Shown here: positions 1 through 7,378 of the stretch, in pieces
Layout: each line of letters opens with the position of its first letter
Position numbering within the stretch: the first letter of the stretch is position 1
Origin: Bradyrhizobium jicamae
GTDB taxonomy: Bacteria; Pseudomonadota; Alphaproteobacteria; Rhizobiales; Xanthobacteraceae
Direction: 5' to 3'
Assembly: GCF_018130695.1 (NCBI RefSeq)
Contig: NZ_JAFCJX010000051.1
Span: forward strand, 1-32,374
DNA length: 32,374 nt
Program-made: the position numbers and the translations under genes
Notes under the pieces: model-generated
The model's database searches: none
What the model was told of the DNA's origin: nothing
Seen by the model: only the letters and a program-made list of their open reading frames with translations

Positions 1-11
1 CCGTTGGCTCT

Positions 12-43
12 GACATCAAGGGGCGCCAACGCTCCTTGATGTC
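12..43. repeat. Stem-loop at left window edge
   Basis: A 14-bp stem (GACATCAAGGGGCG pairing with CGCTCCTTGATGTC, one G-T wobble) closes on the tetraloop CCAA. No T-tract follows on either strand, so it is not a classical intrinsic terminator. It lies about 50 bp past the stop of the minus-strand dehydrogenase gene and may protect or end that transcript, or belong to a dispersed repeat family. Confidence 0.5.
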
Positions 44-92
44 GAACGCCAAAACGAATTGGCTCTCAGGCTCTACGGCATCCGTCTTGGGC

Positions 93-974
93 TTACCTTG
101 TCGGAACCGGCTTCTCGCCGCGATAGTCGTAGAAGCCGCGCTGGGTCTTGCGGCCGAGCCAGCCCGCCTCGACGTATTTCACCAGCAACGGACAGGGCCG
201 GTACTTGGAATCGGCGAGCCCCTCATGCAGCACCTGCATGATCGAGAGGCAGGTATCGAGGCCGATGAAATCGGCGAGCTCCAGCGGTCCCATCGGATGA
301 TGCGCGCCGAGCTTCATTGCCGCGTCGATCGCCTCGACGTTGCCGACGCCTTCATACAGCGTGTAGATCGCCTCGTTGATCATCGGCAGCAGGATGCGGT
401 TGACGATGAAGGCCGGGAAATCCTCCGACACCGCGACCTGCTTGCCGAGCTGGGCGACGAACGCCTTCGACGTGTCGAAGGTGACGTCGTCGGTGGCGAT
501 GCCGCGGATCAGCTCGACCAGCTCCATCGCCGGTACCGGATTCATGAAATGAATGCCGATGAACTTCTCCGGACGGTCCGTCGAGGCAGCCAACCGCGTG
601 ATCGAGATCGACGAAGAGTTGGTGGCGACGATCGCTTCCGGCTTCAGTATGGCGCAGACGTCGTGGAAAATCTTGCGCTTGGTCTCTTCCTTCTCGACCG
701 CAGTCTCGATCACGAGATCGCAGTCGGCGAGCCCATCCAGCGTCTCCGACGAGCTGATGCGCGCCAGCGCCTGCTTGCGCTCCTCGTCCGAGATGGACTT
801 CTTGGCGACCTGGCGGGTCAGATTGCCGTTGATGGTCGCGAGCGCCGATTTCAGCCGATCGGCCGAAATATCGTTGAGGATCACGTCGTAGCCGGCCAAC
901 GCCGCCACATGGGCGATGCCATTGCCCATCTGGCCCGAACCGATCACGCCGACCTTCTTGATTGCCACCGTCAT
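93..974 (-). CDS. hbdA: 3-hydroxybutyryl-CoA dehydrogenase
   Basis: This 293-aa protein should catalyse NAD(P)-dependent oxidation/reduction of 3-hydroxybutyryl-CoA and acetoacetyl-CoA, in cytosolic butanoate, fatty-acid or PHB metabolism. The N-terminus has the Rossmann dinucleotide motif (VGVIGSGQMG, residues 8-17). The middle carries the family signature around NSSSISI and HFMNPVPAMELVE, the last of which includes the catalytic His. The C-terminal helical domain ends with the family's LGRKTQRGFYDY motif. Length matches the stand-alone family of about 290 aa. I chose the ATG at 974 because the protein begins there with the usual short lead into the beta-alpha-beta fold; an in-frame upstream ATG at 1001 would add nine unconserved residues. 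It lies downstream of etfA on the same strand but is separated by a strong terminator, so it probably has its own promoter. The gene symbol is by family resemblance. Confidence 0.9.
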   Translation of the reverse strand: MTVAIKKVGVIGSGQMGNGIAHVAALAGYDVILNDISADRLKSALATINGNLTRQVAKKSISDEERKQALARISSSETLDGLADCDLVIETAVEKEETKRKIFHDVCAILKPEAIVATNSSSISITRLAASTDRPEKFIGIHFMNPVPAMELVELIRGIATDDVTFDTSKAFVAQLGKQVAVSEDFPAFIVNRILLPMINEAIYTLYEGVGNVEAIDAAMKLGAHHPMGPLELADFIGLDTCLSIMQVLHEGLADSKYRPCPLLVKYVEAGWLGRKTQRGFYDYRGEKPVPTR

Positions 975-1080
975 CTTCTCATCCACCGGAACGGCGCGCA
1001 CATCGCGCCTGCCGAACTGTCCCCGACACTATCCCCAAGCGCGCCCTTCCGGCAGGCCCAAATCGCCGAAAAACGCAGCC

Positions 1081-1124
1081 CTCAAAAAATAACACCGGCC
1101 GGAGCTTAACGATCCGGCCGGTGT
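1081..1124 (-). terminator. Intrinsic terminator of etfBA
   Basis: On the minus strand a perfect 12-bp stem (ACACCGGCCGGA / TCCGGCCGGTGT, arms at 1113-1124 and 1092-1103) is followed by TTATTTTTTGAG, a U-rich tract. It begins 9 bp after the etfA stop and should end the etfB-etfA transcript before hbdA. Confidence 0.85.
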
Positions 1125-1132
1125 CTTGTCGC

Positions 1133-2083
1133 TTACTTTCCGAGCTTGCCGAGCGCCTCGGTGAGCTCCGGAACCGCCTGGTAGAGGTCGGCGACCAGGC
1201 CGTAATCGGCGACCTGGAAGATCGGCGCGTCCTCATCCTTGTTGATGGCGACGATCACCTTGGAGTCCTTCATGCCGGCTAGATGCTGGATCGCGCCGGA
1301 GATGCCGACCGCGACATACAGCTCCGGGGCCACCACCTTGCCGGTCTGACCGACCTGCCAGTCGTTCGGCGCATAGCCGGCATCGACCGCGGCGCGCGAG
1401 GCGCCGACGCCGGCACCGAGCTTGTCGGCGAGCGGCTCGATGTACTTCGCGAAATTCTCGCGGCTCTGCATGGCGCGGCCGCCCGACACGATGATCTTGG
1501 CCGAGGTCAGCTCCGGACGATCGCTCTTGGCGACCTCCTCGCCGACGAACGAGGACAGGCCCGGATCGGCCGCAGCCGCCGCACTCTCCACCGAGGCGCT
1601 GCCGCCTTCGCCGGCCGCGGCAAAGGTCGAGGTGCGCACGGTGATGACCTTCTTGGCGTCCTTCGACTTCACGGTCTGGATCGCGTTGCCGGCATAGATC
1701 GGCCGCTCATAAGTGTCGGGGGCGACCACCTTGATGATCTCCGAGACCTGCATGACGTCGAGCAGGGCTGCGACGCGCGGCATCACGTTCTTGAAGCGCG
1801 AGGTCGCGGGCGCGACGAAGGCGTCATAGCCGCCGGCGAGCGAGACGATCAGGGCAGCCAGCGGCTCGGCGAGGTCGTGCTCATAGGCGGCGCCTTCGGC
1901 CACCAGCACCTTCGCAACGCCGGCGAGCTTGGCAGCCGCGTCAGCGGCCGCCTTGGTGCCCTGGCCGCCACCGGCGACCAGCACATGAACGTCACCGCCG
2001 AGCTGGCTTGCAGCCGTCAGCGCCTTGTTGGTCGAGTCCTTCAGGGTCTCGTGGTCGTGTTCGGCAATCAGCAACGTCGTCAT
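1133..2083 (-). CDS. etfA: Electron transfer flavoprotein alpha subunit
   Basis: This 316-aa protein is the FAD-binding subunit of ETF. It carries electrons from acyl-CoA dehydrogenases to ETF-ubiquinone oxidoreductase. The N-terminal half is the alpha/beta ETF domain. The C-terminal half holds the FAD-binding signature, with GASRAAVDAGYAPNDWQVGQ followed by LYVAVGISGAIQH and the INKDEDAPIFQVADYG segment typical of the family. Length is normal. The start codon overlaps the etfB stop by one base (TGATG), so the two are translationally coupled. The nearby dehydrogenase fits a role in beta-oxidation rather than nitrogen fixation, where the paralogue is fixB. Confidence 0.95.
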   Translation of the reverse strand: MTTLLIAEHDHETLKDSTNKALTAASQLGGDVHVLVAGGGQGTKAAADAAAKLAGVAKVLVAEGAAYEHDLAEPLAALIVSLAGGYDAFVAPATSRFKNVMPRVAALLDVMQVSEIIKVVAPDTYERPIYAGNAIQTVKSKDAKKVITVRTSTFAAAGEGGSASVESAAAAADPGLSSFVGEEVAKSDRPELTSAKIIVSGGRAMQSRENFAKYIEPLADKLGAGVGASRAAVDAGYAPNDWQVGQTGKVVAPELYVAVGISGAIQHLAGMKDSKVIVAINKDEDAPIFQVADYGLVADLYQAVPELTEALGKLGK

Positions 2084-2832
2084 CAGAGAACCCCGGCTTC
2101 GGTCTTGAGCTTGTTCACGAGTTCGGCGACGTCCTTGACCTTGACGCCCGCCTTGCGGCCCGCCGGTTCCGCGGTCTTCAGCACTTCCAGGCGCGGCGTC
2201 AGATCGACGCCGTAATCCGCCGCGCTCTTGTCGTCGATCGGCTTCTTCTTCGCCTTCATGATGTTGGGCAGCGACGCATAGCGCGGCTCGTTGAGACGCA
2301 GGTCGGTGGTGACGATCGCCGGGCCCTTCAGCTTGACGGTCTGCAGGCCGCCGTCGACTTCGCGGGTGACCTTGAAATCCCTTCCGTCGACTTCGAGCTT
2401 GCTGGCGAAGGTCGCCTGCGACCAGCCGAGCAGCGCGGCCAGCATCTGGCCGGTCTGGTTCGAGTCATCGTCGATCGCCTGCTTGCCGAGGATGACGAGG
2501 CCGGGCGCTTCCGCCTCGACCACCGACTTCAGGATCTTGGCAACCGCGAGCGGCTCCACATTGCCCTCGGCCTTGACCAGGATGCCGCGGTCGGCGCCCA
2601 TCGCAAGACCGGTGCGGATGGTCTCCGAGGCCTGCGCGGGGCCGATCGACACCACCACCACCTCGGTCGCCTTGCCGGCTTCCTTCAGCCGCAGCGCTTC
2701 CTCGACGGCGATCTCGTCGAACGGGTTCATCGACATCTTGACGTTGGCGAGCTCTACGCCCGATCCGTCACTCTTGACGCGGACCTTGACGTTGTAGTCG
2801 ACGACCCGCTTTACCGGCACAAGAACCTTCAT
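2083..2832 (-). CDS. etfB: Electron transfer flavoprotein beta subunit
   Basis: This 249-aa AMP-binding subunit pairs with EtfA. The sequence opens with MKVLVPVKRVVDYN, has the conserved NPFDEIAVEEALRLKEAG segment near residues 37-54, and contains the ETF-beta signature around VDGGLQTVKLKGPAIVTTDLRLNEPRYASLPNIMKAKKK (residues about 159-197). Length is typical. It is first in the etfB-etfA operon, with a one-base overlap to etfA. The 118 bp between it and the adenosyltransferase gene upstream would hold its promoter. Confidence 0.95.
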   Translation of the reverse strand: MKVLVPVKRVVDYNVKVRVKSDGSGVELANVKMSMNPFDEIAVEEALRLKEAGKATEVVVVSIGPAQASETIRTGLAMGADRGILVKAEGNVEPLAVAKILKSVVEAEAPGLVILGKQAIDDDSNQTGQMLAALLGWSQATFASKLEVDGRDFKVTREVDGGLQTVKLKGPAIVTTDLRLNEPRYASLPNIMKAKKKPIDDKSAADYGVDLTPRLEVLKTAEPAGRKAGVKVKDVAELVNKLKTEAGVL

Positions 2833-2950
2833 CGATCCTCTTTCGCTTTGATTTCATGGGTTTTGATTGGCTGGCGCGGAACCTAAAGGTCCGGATACCC
2901 CCGGTCAACGCCGCGGCAGCCAAAAAACCGGTCTCCCGAATTAGACCAGT

Positions 2951-3523
2951 TTAACGGTTCTGGCCGGGCACCCACAACACGTCCCCGGCCCCCTTGTCGT
3001 TCTGGAAGCGGCTGGCGACGAACAGGAAATCCGACAGGCGGTTCATATACTGGATGCCAGCGGCATTGACCGGCTCCTCCGGCCGGGCGGCAAGTTCCAC
3101 CATCATCCGTTCCGCCCGGCGACATATGGTGCGGGCGAGATGCAGATATGCAGATGCGGGCGTGCCGCCGGGCAGCACGAAGGAGGTCAGCGGCGCCAGC
3201 TGCGCGTTGAGCTCATCGATATCGTGCTCGAGCCGCTCGACCTGGCTCGCCAGCATCCGCAAGCGCTCGGCCTTGCCCTCGCGCTCGGGGACGGCGAGGT
3301 CGGCGCCGAGGTCGAACAGATCGTTCTGGATCCGCCCCAGCATCGCATCGAGCTCGCGCGCGTCGCCGAGATGCAGCCGCACCACGCCGATCACGGCGTT
3401 GGTCTCGTCCACCGTGCCATAGGCGGAGACGCGCAGATCATATTTCGGCCGCCGCTCGCCGGTGCCGAGCGCGGTGGTGCCGTCATCGCCGGTGCGGGTG
3501 TAGATTCGATTGAGAACGACCAT
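2951..3523 (-). CDS. Cob(I)yrinic acid a,c-diamide / cob(I)alamin adenosyltransferase, PduO type
   Basis: This 190-aa protein should transfer the 5'-deoxyadenosyl group of ATP to cob(I)alamin, giving the B12 coenzyme used for example by methylmalonyl-CoA mutase. The ATP-binding N-terminus has the PduO-family motif TRTGDDGTTALG (residues 9-20) followed by YGTVDETNA (35-43). The C-terminal helices carry RTICRRAERMM and the NRLSDFLFVASR motif, both diagnostic of PduO-type rather than CobA-type enzymes. The start at 3523 removes 17 upstream residues that are encoded by a dispersed inverted repeat. It lies upstream of etfBA on the same strand, after the HIG1-type gene, in an order that suits short-chain acyl-CoA metabolism. 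Confidence 0.92.
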   Translation of the reverse strand: MVVLNRIYTRTGDDGTTALGTGERRPKYDLRVSAYGTVDETNAVIGVVRLHLGDARELDAMLGRIQNDLFDLGADLAVPEREGKAERLRMLASQVERLEHDIDELNAQLAPLTSFVLPGGTPASAYLHLARTICRRAERMMVELAARPEEPVNAAGIQYMNRLSDFLFVASRFQNDKGAGDVLWVPGQNR

Positions 3524-3543
3524 GACTGGCTCCGATCTTCTTT

Positions 3544-3665
3544 CACCTCTCCCGAAGGGAGAGGTCGCGAGCATTGCGAGCGGGTGAGGGGTTTTGGTCT
3601 ATCGATGGACCTGATCCCCTCACCCGGATCGCTGAAGCGATCCGACCTCTCCCTCCGGGAGAGGT
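3544..3665. repeat. Imperfect inverted repeat between two minus-strand genes
   Basis: The outer arms CACCTCTCCC...GGGAGAGGTG (3544-3553 and 3656-3665) are each part of a smaller hairpin (CTCTCCCGAAGGGAGAG and CCTCTCCCTCCGGGAGAGG). The inner parts GGGTGAGGGG and CCCCTCACCC are also complementary. The whole element can fold into one long cruciform. It looks like a dispersed intergenic repeat of the Bradyrhizobium type. It sits just upstream of the adenosyltransferase start. Confidence 0.75.
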
Positions 3666-3685
3666 GGAACAGGCCGATACGTGAG

Positions 3686-3880
3686 CTACCGCCCCATCGC
3701 CCAGACCGTGAGCATGGTGGCGATGATCGCGATGAACTGCAGCAGCACGCGCAGCCGCATCAGATTCTGCGAACGGCTCGGCGAGCCGCCCTTCATCATG
3801 TTGATGAGACCGAGCAGCAGCACCAGCGCGACGGCGCCGACGGCGATGGGGAGAACGAAAGTACTGAGAGCAGATGCCAT
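3686..3880 (-). CDS. Twin-transmembrane small protein, HIG1 domain
   Basis: This 64-aa inner-membrane protein has two hydrophobic helices (about residues 7-27 and 44-62) joined by a basic loop. The loop contains Q38, R42, R44 and Q48, exactly the QRRQ spacing (Q-X3-R-X-R-X3-Q) that defines HIG1 proteins, which in mitochondria and alphaproteobacteria are linked to cytochrome c oxidase assembly or stability. The start at 3880 gives a short hydrophilic lead into helix 1; a longer frame upstream adds 19 unlikely residues. Its neighbours, the adenosyltransferase and etfBA genes, are on the same strand. The exact role is inferred from the family. Confidence 0.85.
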   Translation of the reverse strand: MASALSTFVLPIAVGAVALVLLLGLINMMKGGSPSRSQNLMRLRVLLQFIAIIATMLTVWAMGR

Positions 3881-3963
3881 GGCCGGTACATAACACCGCA
3901 CCGGGCCGACTTCTACACATCCCGGCCATGCAACCAACTGGCATTTCCGGCCGTAATATCAGA

Positions 3964-4029
3964 AACTAGCGCATGATCCCGGAAAAGTGTGCCGCGGTTT
4001 CCGCAAGGTCATGCTCAAGCAAAGCGCTG
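3964..4029. repeat. Dispersed repeat, copy 1 (GCATGATCC family)
   Basis: ACTAG-C-GCATGATCCCGGAAAAGTG..., then GGTTTCCGCAAGGTCATGCTCAAGCAAAGCGC, closely matches the segment at 6261-6357. Shared blocks are ACTAG, GCATGATCC, GGAAAAGTGTG, GCGGTTT, TCATGCTCAA and AAAGCGC. The end blocks GCATGA and TCATGC are inverted. This copy supplies the first possible ATG of the downstream YihY-family reading frame, which probably makes that codon spurious. Confidence 0.7.
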
Positions 4030-4068
4030 TTCTCTGACCGAGCTCTTCTCGATCATGCCGGGTGGAAT

Positions 4069-4962
4069 GTGAAACAGATCCGATACGTCTATCACATCGC
4101 GATCGACGCGTTTTACACCTTCCTGGCCGACGATGGCTGGGCGATCGCGAGCCACATCGCGCTGTCGACCCTGATGGCGCTGTTTCCGTTCCTGATCGTG
4201 CTGACCTCGCTGGCCGGCTTCTTCGGCTCCAAGCAGCTCGCCGACCAGGCGGTCAGCCTGCTGCTGAACGTCTGGCCACAGCAGGTCGCCGATTCCCTGT
4301 CGGGCGAAATCCATGACGTGCTGACCACGACGCGCGGCGACATCCTGACCATCGGCGCGGTGCTCGCGGTCTACTTCGCGTCCAACGGCGTCGAGGCACT
4401 GCGGGTCGCGCTGAACCGCGCCTATGCCGTGACCGAGCCGCGGAGCTGGTACTGGCTGCGGCTGGAATCGATCGGCTACACGCTGGTCGCGGCCTTCACC
4501 TCGCTGGCGATGGCCTTCCTGATCGTGCTCGGCCCCCTGATGCTGGAAGCAGCGCGGCGGCATATCCCGTTCTTCGTCGAGTCGAACGAGAGCGCGCTCA
4601 ACTTCGCCCGCTACGGCATCACCATCGGCGCGCTGGTCATGGCGCTGTTCATCCTGCATGCCTGGCTGCCGGCAGGGCGCCGCGGCTTCGTGCAGATCCT
4701 GCCCGGCATCATCTTCACCATGGTTGCCTCGCTGATCTCGGGCATCGTGTTCGGCCAGTACCTGGCGCGCTTCGCCAACAATTACGTCACGATGTATGCG
4801 GGGCTGGCCTCGGTGATCATCGCGCTGGTATTTCTGTATTTCATCGCCGCGATCTTCGTCTACGGCGGCGAGCTGAATGCCTCGATCATCAAGTCGCAGC
4901 TGCCGCACGGCGTGTCGCTTCATGAAGCGCAGTCGCCAAGGCGCGCGGAGACACGGGCTTGA
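4069..4962 (+). CDS. YihY/BrkB-family inner-membrane protein
   Basis: With the GTG start at 4069 this is a 297-aa polytopic membrane protein. The frame stays open to an ATG at 3973, but that ATG and the codons after it lie in a dispersed repeat. The conserved part begins at KQIRYVYHIAIDAFYTFLAD, right after the GTG. About six hydrophobic segments are visible (for example SHIALSTLMALFPFLIVLTSLAGFF, ILTIGAVLAVYFAS, GYTLVAAFTSLAMAFLIVLGPL, VIIALVFLYFIAAIFVYGGELNA). The S/A-rich first helix, the SNGVEALRVALNRAY segment and the YGGELNA ending are family hallmarks. The family is old-named ribonuclease BN, but it is now seen as an uncharacterised transporter-like membrane family. Its last 74 bp overlap the convergent kinase gene. 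Confidence 0.88.
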   Translation: MKQIRYVYHIAIDAFYTFLADDGWAIASHIALSTLMALFPFLIVLTSLAGFFGSKQLADQAVSLLLNVWPQQVADSLSGEIHDVLTTTRGDILTIGAVLAVYFASNGVEALRVALNRAYAVTEPRSWYWLRLESIGYTLVAAFTSLAMAFLIVLGPLMLEAARRHIPFFVESNESALNFARYGITIGALVMALFILHAWLPAGRRGFVQILPGIIFTMVASLISGIVFGQYLARFANNYVTMYAGLASVIIALVFLYFIAAIFVYGGELNASIIKSQLPHGVSLHEAQSPRRAETRA

Positions 4963-6175
4963 CCAGGAAGGCGTCGGCGCCGGCGGCGCGCGCCGCGGCT
5001 TCGTCCTCACCGCGGCCGGAAATCCCGATGATCGCGATGCGGCCGTGCGGCGGCGGCAGCGCGCGGATGCGCCGGATAGCCTCGACGCCGTTGATGCCCG
5101 GCAGCACCATGTCCATCAGCACCGCGTCGTATTCGCCCTGCGCAAGCCGGTCGGGCGCCGCCTCGCCCTGGCCGACGAACTCCGACTGGTGACCAAGCTC
5201 GGTCAGGATCGTGTTGAGCACGACGCGGCCGAACGGATTGTCCTCGACGCTGAGCAGCCGCAGCGCACCTGACGCGTCAGCGTCAGCCGCATCCGACATG
5301 ATCGTCACCGGCCCCTCCGCAGGCGCCATCACGACGCTCAGCGTGAAGGTTGTGCCGCCGCCCTTGCGCCGGGCCGCCACGATGTCGCCGCCCATGGCGC
5401 GGGCGAGCTGCCGGACCGAGAACAGGCCAAGGCCGGCGCCGCCGAAGCGGGAGGCGATCGAGACGTTGGCCTGCGAGAACGGCCGGAACAGCCGCTTCAC
5501 TTCGGCCAAGGTCAGGCCGATGCCGCTGTCGGAGACCGCGAATGCGATGCCGACCTTGCCTTTGCCGGCCCGCAGCGGCGACACCTGCAGCGCGACGCCG
5601 CCCTGCTCGGTGAATTTCACGGCGTTGTCGATCAGATTCTCCAACGCCGCACGGAGGCGCACGGGATCGCCGACCGCAAACGCCGGCAATTTCTCGGAGA
5701 TCGTCACCGAGGCCTGCAGCCCCTGCGCCGCGGCACGGCCGGCAAGGGCATCGCCGATGCTGCGCACCAGCGTGCGCAGGTCGAAAAAGTCCTGCCGGAT
5801 GGCGAGCCCCGGCCCCTCGCTGCGCGCGGCGTCGACGAACAGCGTGGCGAGGCTCGCCAGGTGCTCGGCGCCGGCCTTGATGGTATCGACCCAGCGCCGC
5901 TCGCGCTCGCCGAGATCGGAGGTCGCCAGCAGATTGCTGATCGCGAGAATGCCGGTCAGGGGGGTCCGCACCTCATGGGCGAAGGCGGCCAACGCGCTCT
6001 CGACCACGCTGCGGCCGGCCTCGTCGGCCGCAGGCTCGCGGCGCGCAGGCTTCTTGCGCGCGGGTGTCTTGCGCGCGGTTTTCTGACGCGTCTTGGCGGC
6101 GGCCACGGCGCGTTTTTTCGCCGGCTTCTTTGTCGGTCGCCGCGTGCTGCGCCGTGCGCGCGATTTGGCCGCCAT
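4889..6175 (-). CDS. Soluble hybrid histidine kinase/response regulator with H1-like basic tail
   Basis: This 428-aa protein has no membrane segment or sensor domain. Residues 1-47 are extremely rich in Lys, Arg, Ala and Pro, like a histone-H1 tail. HisKA follows with the phospho-acceptor in FAHEVRTPL (H67). HATPase_c has its N-box at LIDNAVKF (N180, N184), G1 at DSGIGL (about 216-221) and G2 at GAGLGLFSVRQL (about 246-257). A C-terminal receiver domain runs from about residue 305, with acidic E311/D312, phospho-acceptor D355 in LMDMVLPG and K406 in LVKP. All catalytic residues appear intact. I chose ATG 6175 because the next in-frame ATG upstream adds 12 unrelated residues. The basic tail suggests contact with DNA, RNA or membrane lipid; that is inference. 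Its 3' end overlaps the YihY-family gene by 74 bp. Confidence 0.9.
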   Translation of the reverse strand: MAAKSRARRSTRRPTKKPAKKRAVAAAKTRQKTARKTPARKKPARREPAADEAGRSVVESALAAFAHEVRTPLTGILAISNLLATSDLGERERRWVDTIKAGAEHLASLATLFVDAARSEGPGLAIRQDFFDLRTLVRSIGDALAGRAAAQGLQASVTISEKLPAFAVGDPVRLRAALENLIDNAVKFTEQGGVALQVSPLRAGKGKVGIAFAVSDSGIGLTLAEVKRLFRPFSQANVSIASRFGGAGLGLFSVRQLARAMGGDIVAARRKGGGTTFTLSVVMAPAEGPVTIMSDAADADASGALRLLSVEDNPFGRVVLNTILTELGHQSEFVGQGEAAPDRLAQGEYDAVLMDMVLPGINGVEAIRRIRALPPPHGRIAIIGISGRGEDEAAARAAGADAFLVKPVSPRALATALHEATRRAAAAT

Positions 6176-6260
6176 GGTCTCCGCTGTCCCCGCCCGGAAA
6201 TAACATGGCACGCCTTGCGTGGCGGAGTCACGGCGAAGCTACCGCATTACCAACCGTAAA

Positions 6261-6386
6261 CTAGGGCATGATCCGGAAAAGTGTGCAGCGGTTTTCCCTC
6301 GCGACAAACGCCGAAGGCGTTTGCGCGGAGATCATGCTCAAACAAGGAGCTAAAGCGCGATGACGATTCAACCTTATCGCGCTTTA
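6261..6386. repeat. Dispersed repeat, copy 2, with hairpins
   Basis: This is a longer relative of the element at 3964-4029. It contains a hairpin AAACGCC-GAA-GGCGTTT (6305-6321) flanked by inverted GCATGATC/GATCATGC. An 11-bp stem TAAAGCGCGAT (6351-6361) pairs with ATCGCGCTTTA (6376-6386). The last arm includes the stop codon of the minus-strand gluQRS gene, so the hairpin may also end or protect that transcript. Confidence 0.75.
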
Positions 6387-7256
6387 GGGCAGGCCGACCA
6401 GGCGACGGATATCCGCGGGGCTCGCACCTTCGCGTCTCAATTCGCGCACGCCCGTTGCCTGCGTCGATTTCGAGAGCTTTTGGCCGGAATCATCCCGGAT
6501 CAGGCCGTGATGCCGGTACGCCGGTGCGGGAACTCCGAGCAATTGCTGGAGCAGGCGATGCACGCTGGTCGACCAGAACAGGTCGACACCGCGCACCACG
6601 TCGGTAACGCCCTGCAGCGCGTCGTCGATCACGACCGAGAGATGGTAGCTGGTCGGGGTTTCCTTGCGCGCCAGGATCACGTCGCCCCAGGCCTCCGGCC
6701 GGGCTCCGACCACGCCGGTTTCGCCGCCGGGGCCCTCGCCCTGCTCGTTCCATGTGAGCGGGCCGCCCCGCGCACAGGCCGCCGCCATGTCGAGCCGCAG
6801 CGCGAAGGGCAGGCCCTGCCCGCTCAGCCGCTCGCGCTCGGCGGCCGACATTGCCTTCGCCGTGCCCGGGTAGAGCGGCGCGCCGTCGGGATCGCGCGGC
6901 CACGGGCCTGCCGCTTCCTTCGCGGCGACCAGCAGCGCGATCGCGGCCCGGCTCTCAAAGCTCGGATAGACCAACCCGAGCGTCGACAGTTGTTCGGTCG
7001 CGTCGCGATAGGCGGCAAAATGCTCCGACTGCCGCCGCACCGGCGTCTCCCAGGTGACCCCGAGCCAGGCCAGATCCTCATAGATCGCCGCCTCGAACTC
7101 CGGCCGGCAGCGCGTGCCGTCGATATCCTCGATCCGCAGCAGGAAGCGCCCGCCAGATGCCCCCGCCAGATCGAAATTGAGCAGCGCCGAATAGGCGTGG
7201 CCGAGATGAAGATAGCCGTTCGGGCTCGGCGCGAAACGGAAGACGGGTGGCGGCAT
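6384..7256 (-). CDS. gluQRS: Glutamyl-Q tRNA(Asp) synthetase
   Basis: This 290-aa GluRS paralogue lacks the anticodon-binding domain. It activates glutamate and attaches it to the queuosine base in the anticodon of tRNA-Asp. The class I motifs are FAPSPNGYLHLGH (residues 8-20, HIGH-type) and KLSKS (260-264). The segment RKETPTSYHLSVVIDDALQGVTDVVRG is diagnostic. The start at 7256 places the HIGH motif at the normal distance from the N-terminus. The usual zinc-binding YPCxC segment reads YPSFESR here (from residue 97), so the zinc site appears lost. The gene is divergent from the glycosylase gene. Its stop lies inside a repeat hairpin. Confidence 0.93.
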   Translation of the reverse strand: MPPPVFRFAPSPNGYLHLGHAYSALLNFDLAGASGGRFLLRIEDIDGTRCRPEFEAAIYEDLAWLGVTWETPVRRQSEHFAAYRDATEQLSTLGLVYPSFESRAAIALLVAAKEAAGPWPRDPDGAPLYPGTAKAMSAAERERLSGQGLPFALRLDMAAACARGGPLTWNEQGEGPGGETGVVGARPEAWGDVILARKETPTSYHLSVVIDDALQGVTDVVRGVDLFWSTSVHRLLQQLLGVPAPAYRHHGLIRDDSGQKLSKSTQATGVRELRREGASPADIRRLVGLP

Positions 7257-7268
7257 CACACTGGTCTC

Positions 7269-7315
7269 GTCATGCCCGGGCTTGCCCGTGGCTGGTCCTT
7301 GGGCATCCACGTTCT
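7269..7315. repeat. Degenerate inverted repeat between gluQRS and the glycosylase gene
   Basis: CATGCCCGGG-CTTGCCCG and the facing CCTTGGGCATCCACG form an imperfect palindrome of the type GTCATGCCCGGGCTT...GGGCATCCACG. It resembles a dispersed Bradyrhizobium intergenic repeat but is eroded. It lies within the 122-bp divergent promoter region. Confidence 0.4.
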
Positions 7316-7378
7316 TACAACTATCATCGTCATCATAAACGTCGATGGTCCGGCAACGACCACGTCCACGAGGGAGCA

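Noticed and set aside
36..1109. Long plus-strand frame opposite the 3-hydroxybutyryl-CoA dehydrogenase gene
   Set aside because: It is Arg/Asp/His-rich with no recognisable domain and is antisense to a clear gene. GC-rich DNA commonly leaves such frames open.
3544..3665. CRISPR-like array or insertion-sequence ends
   Set aside because: The repeats in this window are inverted, single and without spacers or transposase genes, so they are dispersed palindromic elements rather than CRISPR or IS.
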